DNA of 64,000 bases, taken from contig NC_009372.1 in assembly GCF_000092065.1 (NCBI RefSeq), positions 1 through 64,000 of the forward strand. Reading direction: 5' to 3'. The translations under genes were made by a program, and so were the position numbers. Shown here piece by piece: positions 57,213 through 64,000 of the stretch. Numbering within the stretch: position 1 is the first letter of the stretch; every line of letters begins with the position of its first letter. The DNA comes from Ostreococcus lucimarinus CCE9901. Taxonomy: Eukaryota; Chlorophyta; Mamiellophyceae; Mamiellales; Bathycoccaceae. The notes under the pieces are model-generated. The model made no database searches. It saw nothing but the letters and a program-made list of their open reading frames with translations, and had not been told where the DNA came from.

Positions 57213-58391
57213 TCACTCGTCTTTCTCTTTTGGATCAGACTCGTTCCCTCTTGGTTTCTTATTGGCAAACTTGTCTACCCGCCGCTGCAGATCAGGACGT
57301 AACGGCGATTTACACTCCCAATACCTGTGACCTTTCCTGTTACAGTTGAAGCAAGCTCCTTTCGGCTGAAACTTCTTCCGCTTCAGATTATTCACAGCAA
57401 GCTGTTTAGGTGATGTCTCCTGATCGAGTTTATCAGCTATAACAAGCTTATTCGTGCATTTGGTAAAGTCCAGTTTGTCGCGCTGCTGGGAAAGTAACTC
57501 CTCACACACCTTTTTGACATTCGTTCGAGACAGCGGAGACGCCAACAACATAACGAGTATTGTTTCGGTGAAACCACTGAATTCGATCGTTTCCGAAGTG
57601 GTGAGTTCGTTCCCATTTATCGTGAACGCAGATTGAACCTGCCGACGCAACCTCAGCCCGTTGTTGAGTCTAACTTGACTATCATTTGGGAGGGAAGTAA
57701 ACAATTTTCTTTTGTTACCCAAGAATTCCGCCATGTTTCCGGATCCAGTGTACTTTATGTCATTTAACCGATTCTCTACGAGAGTTTGGATCGTTGAGTA
57801 AGGGTCTAATTCCAGAAGTAATCTGTCTAACAAAGTAATCCCCGACCAAGTCGCTCTTGACGCTCTCATGTCGCTTACGAGCTTCTTGAGTTGTTCAGGA
57901 AATACATTTGATAAATCAAAAACGCCGTCAGCCAGTTCTTGATCCGCAACATCGAGCGGTACCAATGTCCTATCCGGATGTAACTTCTCATAGTCTTTCA
58001 CTGTAACACGATTATTCTCAGCGTTAGCAGGTGGTAACCCCGGGAGTCCGTTGGAATCCCTTTCATCCTGCATTACGTTGTAAACGTATTTACACAAATC
58101 GATGTTATCACGGAATGTAATATCCAGCGAAGCTACGATTGCGGTGATCCTGCAAAGATCCATATTGGCATTTTTATACTTTGCATCAATGTAGTGGCGC
58201 AACAGCTTATCCGCAGCGATCGACACACTGACGGCCTCCGTTTTCCTTCTTCCGTTGATTTTAGAAGATGTAAACCTGTAGTTCAAAGATTGAACCATTA
58301 AATCTATAAATTCGACTACGTTGTCGCCTTGAACACCGCTCTTGAAACGCGTGAACGACGCCAGGTCCGTTGGTAGGAACGCTTCCGACAT
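57213..58391 (-). CDS. Copia gag (nucleocapsid) protein
   Basis: 392 residues with ATG at 58391. The N-terminal capsid-like part is helical. The C-terminus has one CCHC zinc knuckle, CFNCNRKGHRYWEC, at about 347-360, then a basic-acidic tail. The knuckle binds the element's RNA for packaging. The frame ends in UGA directly followed by CCG and continues in phase into pol. Confidence 0.92.
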   Translation of the reverse strand: MSEAFLPTDLASFTRFKSGVQGDNVVEFIDLMVQSLNYRFTSSKINGRRKTEAVSVSIAADKLLRHYIDAKYKNANMDLCRITAIVASLDITFRDNIDLCKYVYNVMQDERDSNGLPGLPPANAENNRVTVKDYEKLHPDRTLVPLDVADQELADGVFDLSNVFPEQLKKLVSDMRASRATWSGITLLDRLLLELDPYSTIQTLVENRLNDIKYTGSGNMAEFLGNKRKLFTSLPNDSQVRLNNGLRLRRQVQSAFTINGNELTTSETIEFSGFTETILVMLLASPLSRTNVKKVCEELLSQQRDKLDFTKCTNKLVIADKLDQETSPKQLAVNNLKRKKFQPKGACFNCNRKGHRYWECKSPLRPDLQRRVDKFANKKPRGNESDPKEKDE

Positions 58392-58578
58392 CTTGCTTTG
58401 GTTAAGCGTTTTAAGGCGTTACTAAATTTAGAATCTTCTAAAAATAGAACGATTCGCTCTAAAAATAGAACGACTCTTTACAAACCGATCGAGGCGCAAA
58501 AGGCACTCTTCCGATTGACACTAATCGTAGGTCCACGCTAGCGTGCTGCACGTCGTCGCAGATGGCAGAATCGTACGA

Positions 58579-58751
58579 TGCGAGCTATACCTTATATGAT
58601 GGTGAGCAATCGGGCCTAGTGCGTCGATAAGTGATGATAATTACAATCAGTTGTGGTTAGTTCATTAATGAGTGTTAACTCGTCAATTAGTCCCGCTAGG
58701 TTACTAGGGGAAGCTACTATATTTCATATTTTACTCTTCAGATTTCTAACA
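58579..58751 (-). repeat. Copia 5' LTR
   Basis: Identical by eye to 53024-53196. It carries the promoter for the element, followed by a 187-bp leader to the gag ATG at 58391. Confidence 0.93.
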
Positions 58752-58790
58752 CACTTCGACTATGTATCACGAATGCGGATCCTCGCACTT

Positions 58791-58952
58791 GAGAAACCTC
58801 GGATTTATACGTCGCGATGGGTGTCGTGCGTGAGAAACCTTGGGTTTATAAGTCGCAATAGATGTCGTGCGTGCTTGGCTTGTCTGATGCTGATTCATAC
58901 GCGCTAAGTCTATATGTAGGTCTAGTTCGTGTACAAGTAGTGTAGACATGCA
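58791..58952. repeat. 41-bp tandem repeat plus dispersed repeat
   Basis: Two 41-bp units, 58791-58831 and 58832-58872, start gagaaacct and end gtcgtgcgt. The following part to 58952 is the reverse complement of 1108-1212. A single partial unit is at 52900-52927 on the other side of the Copia element, as if the element had inserted into or near this repeat. Confidence 0.65.
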
Positions 58953-59089
58953 CGTCAGCAACAAAAAACTCCGCCGGTGCATTTGGCTTGAAAAAGTTCG
59001 AGCTCTATCACTAGATGCGACCTACCAATGATCACACCGTTCGTGTTCCTCTTAACCAACTTTGCTTGTGTGCTTCTCTGTCGGATATC

Positions 59090-59292
59090 TTGTCATTCTT
59101 GACCTTCTCGAAATTTGTCTCTATCCAATCCATGATCCACTTGCCCCACTCATGAATATGGCGACTCCAGACGTCGACTTCATTCCAAGATCTGATTTTC
59201 CAGGAAATAATTCTTCATTTACAAAGTTCGAATCACTAAACGCTGCCGGACATATACTCGAGTCCTTCCTGAAGTACAGTTCTACGACTTAA
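59090..59292 (-). pseudogene. RNase H relic of a second Copia family
   Basis: The minus strand reads AAFSDSNFVNEELFPGKSDL, then KSTSGVAIFMSGASGSWIG, a stop, then RQIS. The F-x-D-S-x-x and KSTSG motifs identify Copia RNase H. The sequence differs strongly from the intact element (KSTSGYISFS), so it comes from another lineage. Only this piece is recognisable. Confidence 0.75.
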
Positions 59293-61016
59293 AATGTTCG
59301 TCAAATCAAGATTCGATACAAAGTGCGCAAATTCCGAATCGTCCAGAAGGCTGCGGCATAGATTTGTTTTTGCAACGTAAAAACGGCTTGAAAACTATCG
59401 GCCTTGAGAAATCTCAAGACAATGTCAATGTTGGCACACGTCAGCTCATCGGCGCTCACACACTCACTAAGCGCGATCATGCCGAGTCTGCAAACAGTGT
59501 TGTAAGTCTGGCTATCATATTTGTATTTGCTTACTGCGCTCTTTTCATTTTAAAGAGGATGCCGAAGCGGATTTAAAGTTGGCCACGTTGAGAGGCTCAG
59601 ATAAGAGCATGTATTATTAGCTTGTATTCTTGATAAGCCTTTCCGGATAGAATGCGTGACGAGTTACGACTCAACTGCAACTGTGAACATCAATCGAAAC
59701 TGAAAGTTCAGAAGTTGTGACCGCTCGCTGGAAAATTGACCCACTACCGACGGTGACAGTCGCCGTGGCGAATTGTTTTTGTTTGGGCACTGCGCAGACG
59801 AAATCGAGAATTTTGGCGATATGAGGTGAGGACTATGCGAGGCGGGGGGAGAGTCTACGCGGTCTTGGTCCCAGTGGCATTCCTTCCTAGCCGACTGCGT
59901 CTCTGTAGGAACGTTTCGCCGTCGATGAGCTACACCAGAAGTATCGCGACGGCATATCGCGACGATGGGCGCCGCCGCCTAGGCGCGGGAAGTCTGATCC
60001 CGGCTACGAAAGATATAAGACCCACCCCGCGTTACGAAAGTCTTGATACAGTGTATGGTTTTTCATAGTGCAGTGCAACGAACGTGTCGAATACGATGAC
60101 GCGTGAAATGAAGGGGAAACGACGACCAAACGGGGTTCCACAGCGCGCAGGGTTCGTGCGTATTTCGCGCGCGGCGTCTTGTCGGCGTGCTCATCCATCG
60201 CGACGAAAGTGGGCGAGGCCGATGCACGTTGGCTTTTACACGTTCTGCGCGTCGTTCGCCGATCCGGCGTGGGGACGCGGTTCTCGCGCGCGCGTCGCGC
60301 GTCGCGCGCGCCGCGAAGGCGACGACGACGACGATCGCGCTTCCGAGACCCTCGTCGCGCGTCTCCGCGCGCGTCGCGTCGCGTGCGGTTCGCGCGACGC
60401 GTCGCGCGCGCGCGACTGGGCTCGTTCGGTGCGTTGCGCCGCCGCGGTGCGGTGGCGGCGCGCGCGACCGCGCGGGCGCGCGTTTCAGTGATGGCGTGCG
60501 TGATTGCATAACGCCCGTTTCAGTGATGGCGTGTGTGTCTGTTGCGATGATGGTATATATGGCTCGTTTCGAAGTAAAATATGTATATTAGATCGTATTA
60601 TGATACATTTAAGTCTATCTGTGTGATCCATGGATACATTTTCGTTCGATTGATTTTTTCGGTCGCGAAAGCGCGCGGTCGCCGGGTCAACCAACACCTT
60701 CATCTCCGGGGGGGATCGAAGATTGTTTTTTACGGTCGCGCGCGCGGTCGCCGCGGACGCCCCCGCCCTCGTCGACGCCGCGCTGACTGTCGCGCGCTGA
60801 CTGACGCGCGCTGACTGACGCGCGCGCGATCGAACGCCGCGAGTGGGGAAAGGCGAACGCGCGACGTCGTCGCGCGCGCCCCCGCGCGTCCCGGAGCGAA
60901 CCGCGCGTCGTCGTCGTCGCCGTCGCCGTCGCGCGCGTACGCTTCGGAACGCGAAAATCGTTTTTCGTCGCGGGGGGACTGCGGTGCGGGTCGTCTCACA
61001 CTTCGGGACGCCGACG
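59293..61016. other. Gene-poor region with CGCG-rich block
   Basis: About 1.7 kb. A 70-codon plus frame at 59364-59576 ends in a membrane-like stretch (VVSLAIIFVFAYCALFIL) but has no family. 60250-60480 is CGCG-rich with spurious frames. 60481-60537 has two copies of the GTGATGGCGTGTGT repeat. The last part is the 5' flank of the zinc-binding gene. Confidence 0.4.
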
Positions 61017-61538
61017 ATGGTGTCGTCCGGCGACGCCGACGTCGACGACGCGGTCGAACGACGCCATCGGCGCGGTCGCGGTCGCGCCGTTCACGATCTT
61101 CTGCCGTCGTCCTCGACGGCGCCAGCGCGCGCAGCGGCAGATCTCGCGGCGATTCAAAAAACCGATACGATCGACGATCGCGCCAACGCGAAACGCGCGC
61201 GAACAGCGACGGCGTCGCCCGACGAGAGTTCCCCTCCCATGATTTCGTTCGACGATATGTTCATCGATGCGCTCGACGGCTTCACGACGTACACCGAGGC
61301 GAAAACGAACACCGTCCCGCCGGTTGAAGCAGCAACCGGTCGAGGCGCGCTCCCGAGGCGGTTTTGCAAGAGCTGTCGGAAAGCGCTCGACGTGTTTCGT
61401 GATTTCGACGGGGAGCTGAAGACGTGTCGACTGTGTTTGCGCGTGCGCAAGAAGGACGCGAAACGCAAACGCGCGCTACGGCGGGCGGACGCGAAAAGGT
61501 CGGGCGACGGCGACGGTAAAAAAGGCGCGGCTTCGTAG
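61017..61538 (+). CDS. Small zinc-binding nuclear-type protein
   Basis: 173 residues from the first ATG (61017); the frame is open upstream only in GC-rich Arg-coding sequence. Residues 1-80 are low-complexity and charged. The conserved-looking part is RRFCKSCRKALDVFRDFDGE followed by TCRLCLRVRKK: two C-x2-C pairs about 15 residues apart, which should bind one zinc ion. The strongly basic tail KRKRALRRADAKR could be a nuclear signal. A role in DNA or RNA binding is possible. The family is not named. Confidence 0.55.
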   Translation: MVSSGDADVDDAVERRHRRGRGRAVHDLLPSSSTAPARAAADLAAIQKTDTIDDRANAKRARTATASPDESSPPMISFDDMFIDALDGFTTYTEAKTNTVPPVEAATGRGALPRRFCKSCRKALDVFRDFDGELKTCRLCLRVRKKDAKRKRALRRADAKRSGDGDGKKGAAS

Positions 61539-61629
61539 AGAAGCTGAACGCAGGGAACGACGACGAGTCGCGGATGCGCGCGAAACGATCGATCTTTGAT
61601 TCGACGCGCCTTCGGTATAGTAGTGTGTT

Positions 61630-62292
61630 TTGCTCTGTAGCGACACGGCGATTGGGGTCAGGCTCAACGCGCTGGAGTCGGCGAAGACGGCGCTCGAGCA
61701 AGTGGACGTGGACGTGCGCGCGCTCATCGGTGCGCTGAACGCGACGGACACGGTGATGCGCGCGACAAATGCTGAGTTGAAGACACGGTTGGATGCTTTG
61801 AATACCACGGACGTAGAGATGAAAGCCAAAGACACCGAGTTGAGCGGGCGAATTGATGCCTTGAACGCCACGGATACAGAATTGAAGACCGCGGATGCGT
61901 TGCTGGGGAGCAGAATTGATGCCCTGAATACGACAGACGCGGCGTTGAAAGCCGAGGATGCGAATCTGTCGAACAGAATCGACATCCTGAACGCCACCGA
62001 CGCTGTACTGAAGGGCGTGGACGACGGCTTGTCGAGCCGCATCGACGCCCTGACGAACATTTACGTCAACGAGCTCAATCTCACGGACGAGCAGCTCATC
62101 GTCACCGACGCGACGCTTGGCTCGCGCATCGACAGGTTGAACGAGACGCAGTACGAGCTCAAGGGCATGGACGCGGGTTTATCGATTCGAATCGACGCGC
62201 TCGACGACTCGAAAGCCGAGCTGCAGCGCGTGGATACCGAAGTCGCCGCGGTCATAGCGTCTTTGAACACCATGGGTGAGGAGCTCAAGTAG
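61630..62292 (+). CDS. Coiled-coil N-glycosylated stalk protein, 5' end missing
   Basis: About 215 residues made of ~21-residue units with the pattern ALN(A/T)TD..LK..D..L..RID. Each Asn-Ala/Thr-Thr is an N-glycosylation sequon, so a secreted rod-like coiled coil is expected. No ATG start is available; ctctgtag at 61632-61639 could be a splice acceptor after an upstream exon, or the gene is truncated. The same repeat type begins the gene running leftward from 64000, so they are related. No C-terminal domain remains here. Confidence 0.5.
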   Translation: MLCSDTAIGVRLNALESAKTALEQVDVDVRALIGALNATDTVMRATNAELKTRLDALNTTDVEMKAKDTELSGRIDALNATDTELKTADALLGSRIDALNTTDAALKAEDANLSNRIDILNATDAVLKGVDDGLSSRIDALTNIYVNELNLTDEQLIVTDATLGSRIDRLNETQYELKGMDAGLSIRIDALDDSKAELQRVDTEVAAVIASLNTMGEELK

Positions 62293-62321
62293 CTATTTTT
62301 TTCGAAAACACGAGTACTACT

Positions 62322-62546
62322 ATGGCTACTATCTCTACTCCAACTGGCCGCGAAGCCGCGTGGACCGAGCGACTGGAGTCCGTCAGGAAGGATGTCGAGC
62401 GATGTTTTGGTCACTTGAAGAAGCGCTTTCAGATACTTCGCTTGCCATCTAGCGTGATATCGTTCGCCCAGATCGTGTGTCTCCTAAGGTTGAGTCAAGC
62501 CTTCGTGAGGACTAACGGCGCCGTCAGTGGTCGGGGCGTCGGTTAA
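62322..62546 (+). pseudogene. PIF/Harbinger (DDE_4) transposase fragment
   Basis: The frame reads AAWTERLESVRKDVERCFGH and KKRFQILRLPS, matching the conserved C-terminal E-containing helix of Harbinger-type DDE_4 transposases (R-x-E-S-V-R-K-D-V-E-x-x-F-G-x-L-K-x-R-F). The rest of the transposase is absent. A small ATG occurs just before the match by chance. Confidence 0.75.
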
Positions 62547-62995
62547 TTCAATGTCTCTGTCTTCTTCGTGTGCGCTATTGTCCACAAAGGCGCGCGTCGC
62601 AATGCGCGCCAGCACCACGCGCCCGGCGTCATCAAGCGCCCGCCCAACGTATTCAACGCTTGTGTGAGGGCTAGCCGCATTTTAACGTCGCACGCTTGCG
62701 ACGTTAACTCGGTTTGTTCCGCAACTTCGAGGTGGTTGTGTATGACTCGGAGGCGCGCGACGCCGTTTTCGCTGCGCCTTCTGATGTGCGCATGCTGTGC
62801 GCTCGCGATAATTCAATCTCATATTGCTTACAGCCTTCGGACCAGGCATTTCCTTCTCTTTTACCTTGTGACAAAGAAGTGGATGAATCAGTGAATACTG
62901 GTATGCTCTGATACTTGAAACCCATGGTCGGGTAATTCTATGTCTCTGTCTTCTTCTTGTTCACATCCAACGTATTCGACACTTGTGCGACAACG
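62526..62995. repeat. Imperfect direct repeat flanking a gene-free spacer
   Basis: gggcgtcggttaattcaatg with tctctgtcttcttc at 62534-62567 recurs as gtcgggtaattctatg with tctctgtcttcttc at 62926-62957. Both are followed by caacgtattc-a-cacttgtg. The sequence between, and on to 63078, holds no recognisable gene. Confidence 0.5.
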
Positions 62996-63078
62996 AGCGG
63001 AGTAAAAATTTGGCTAAATTCCTGGGCAAATACACACGAATGCACACTGGGCGACTCTAGCGGCGCGGCGTGATCAAA

Positions 63079-64000
63079 TCACCAATACGTTCCGTCGACA
63101 GAGCTCTCAAAAGAGGTGATCGCCACCACGGCGCTGTATGCCCCATTACCGAGGACGAAAACGAACCGATACTCGCCACCATTTGATACACTGAAAACAA
63201 CACTGCTCGCGTCAGATCCGTGCGCGAAGATTTTCGTCCAAGATGATGTCGAACTCTCCAAGTACACATCGCATGAATCGTCAAAAATCAGAGACATAGT
63301 GTAAGAACCACTCGCCAAGGCGTACCAGCCAGAAATTGTGATCCAATTGTTGTTTGTGCCGTAAAAAGAATCGCCCGACGGTCCGCACGCATCGATCCAG
63401 CAGTGCCAGTGATTGCAAAATCCAGTGTTGAACGTTCGATCGGGCTCGTCTTTCTCCAAACACGGTTGACCGTCGATCGTCTCCCATCCGAGACCAATTG
63501 ACCCCGAAGTCTTTGAGTACGCCATGCCCACCTCTCGCCATGCACCCTCGCCACATTGTGTGTAATCGGAGACCCATGTGGAGGCGGCACACGTAGCGCT
63601 GAAAGAAAAGACTCGTTCTTTGACGACAGTTTCCGAAGGACGGCTGCTCCCTGAATATGAAGGTGAACGGTACCACACGTCACTGGATGACGGTCTTCCG
63701 CTTTGCGTCGTTTGACTCACCTGATTAGGACTCGGTGGCGGCGGACTCGGTGGCGGACTCGGCGGCGGGCTCGGCGGCGTCTCGCACGTTTCTCCCGACC
63801 AAGAGCCGGCACACACGCATGTCCACTGCGTGCCGTCGTACTGCAACTTTTCGCCTCCGGGAGGTATACATTTTGGTGGTAAAGTGCTGTTTGAAAGCGC
63901 GTCCACGCGCGCGAGAAGCTCGTTGATTCTGCTCAGCAACGCCGTTTCGTTCGCCTTGAGTTCGGCGTTCGTGGCGTTGAGCGCGTCCAGTCTGCTCGTC
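63079..64000 (-). CDS. Secreted modular surface protein with coiled-coil stalk, EGF-like and Pro-rich segments (partial)
   Basis: The frame is open to the window edge, so the N-terminus lies beyond 64000. In order it shows coiled-coil repeats with sequons (LDALNATNAELKANETALL, then ALSNST), an EGF-like Cys motif (CVCAGSWSGETCE), a hydroxyproline-type linker (PPSPPPSPPPPSP), and a ~200-residue Cys/Trp-rich C-terminal domain (CHWHCW-like NHWHCWIDACG, then LIFDDSCDVYLESS, and GEYRFVFVLGNG). It is probably an extracellular or cell-wall protein with a globular binding domain. The C-terminal family is not certain. Confidence 0.75.
   Translation of the reverse strand, partial: TSRLDALNATNAELKANETALLSRINELLARVDALSNSTLPPKCIPPGGEKLQYDGTQWTCVCAGSWSGETCETPPSPPPSPPPSPPPPSPNQVSQTTQSGRPSSSDVWYRSPSYSGSSRPSETVVKERVFSFSATCAASTWVSDYTQCGEGAWREVGMAYSKTSGSIGLGWETIDGQPCLEKDEPDRTFNTGFCNHWHCWIDACGPSGDSFYGTNNNWITISGWYALASGSYTMSLIFDDSCDVYLESSTSSWTKIFAHGSDASSVVFSVSNGGEYRFVFVLGNGAYSAVVAITSFESSVDGTYW

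Larger units (their letters stand above)
53024..58751 (-). mobile_element. Apparently complete Ty1/Copia LTR retrotransposon
   Basis: The 5728-bp element has two 173-bp LTRs that appear identical base for base. They begin TGTTAG and end TCGCA on the minus strand. A 5-bp target duplication, CACTT, lies at 53019-53023 and 58752-58756. A purine-rich tract (AAGCTAAGGAGGTG) precedes the 3' LTR. No standard initiator-Met tRNA 3'-end primer site is evident after the 5' LTR. Gene order is gag, protease, integrase, reverse transcriptase, RNase H, as in Copia. Identical LTRs, target duplication and intact frames imply a recent insertion. Older relatives are at 1287, 2655, 18776 and 59090. Confidence 0.95.

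Noticed and set aside
1-64000. tRNA, rRNA or snoRNA genes
   Set aside because: No cloverleaf or conserved rRNA segment was recognised by eye on either strand; a covariance-model scan would be needed to exclude them.

Overview
The window opens with 21 exact copies of CCCTAAA, the plant/green-algal telomere repeat, so it is the left end of a linear nuclear chromosome. Very short intergenic gaps, mostly intronless genes, high GC with CGCG-rich patches, one small GT-AG intron with a CTGAC branch-like site, and a huge excess of glycosyltransferases, sugar-nucleotide enzymes and methyltransferases next to retroelement debris suggest a picoalga of the Mamiellales (Ostreococcus-like), most likely its small outlier chromosome. 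In Ostreococcus tauri that chromosome is known for surface-glycan genes, rapid rearrangement and a link to prasinovirus resistance. The organism assignment is inferred, not proven.

Layout. 0-3.2 kb: telomere, a subtelomeric reading frame stopped by telomere sequence, and an FkbM methyltransferase between two Copia remnants. 3.5-18.3 kb: GT32, a METTL24-like methyltransferase, a two-catalytic-domain glycosyltransferase, GT90, GT61, a fucosyltransferase-like gene, a second FkbM gene, and a UDP-GlcNAc 2-epimerase fused to a glycosyltransferase, with several broken copies between. 18.3-25.2 kb: a rearranged zone with an LTR scar, a segmental duplication, a spliced RmlB-type 4,6-dehydratase, a broken methyltransferase, a broken UDP-sugar dehydrogenase and a large glycosyltransferase. 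25.2-31.7 kb: second copy of the GT-A/GT90 cassette, two more glycosyltransferases and a cold-shock gene lying between 270-bp direct repeats. 31.7-48.4 kb: a ColD-ColC-like fusion, two nucleotide-sugar transporters, second RmlB copy, FUT8-like, GT61, GT32, GT69, an SDR and a methyltransferase. 48.4-51.7 kb is nearly gene-free. 51.7-64 kb: a sulfotransferase, an apparently complete and young Copia retrotransposon, relics of other elements, a small zinc-binding protein, and two related coiled-coil surface-stalk genes, one running off the window.

Read together, the genes form a eukaryotic analogue of a bacterial capsule/O-antigen locus. Cytosolic enzymes would make unusual activated sugars (6-deoxy, 3,6-dideoxy, ManNAc). 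Golgi GDP- and UDP/CMP-sugar transporters would import them. A battery of type II membrane glycosyltransferases would assemble the glycan, and methyltransferases and a sulfotransferase would decorate it. Repeated duplication, truncation and domain swapping indicate rapid turnover. The most notable items are the ColD-ColC fusion, the epimerase-glycosyltransferase fusion, a Copia element whose gag and pol are separated only by one in-frame UGA, and the cold-shock gene with long target-type duplications.
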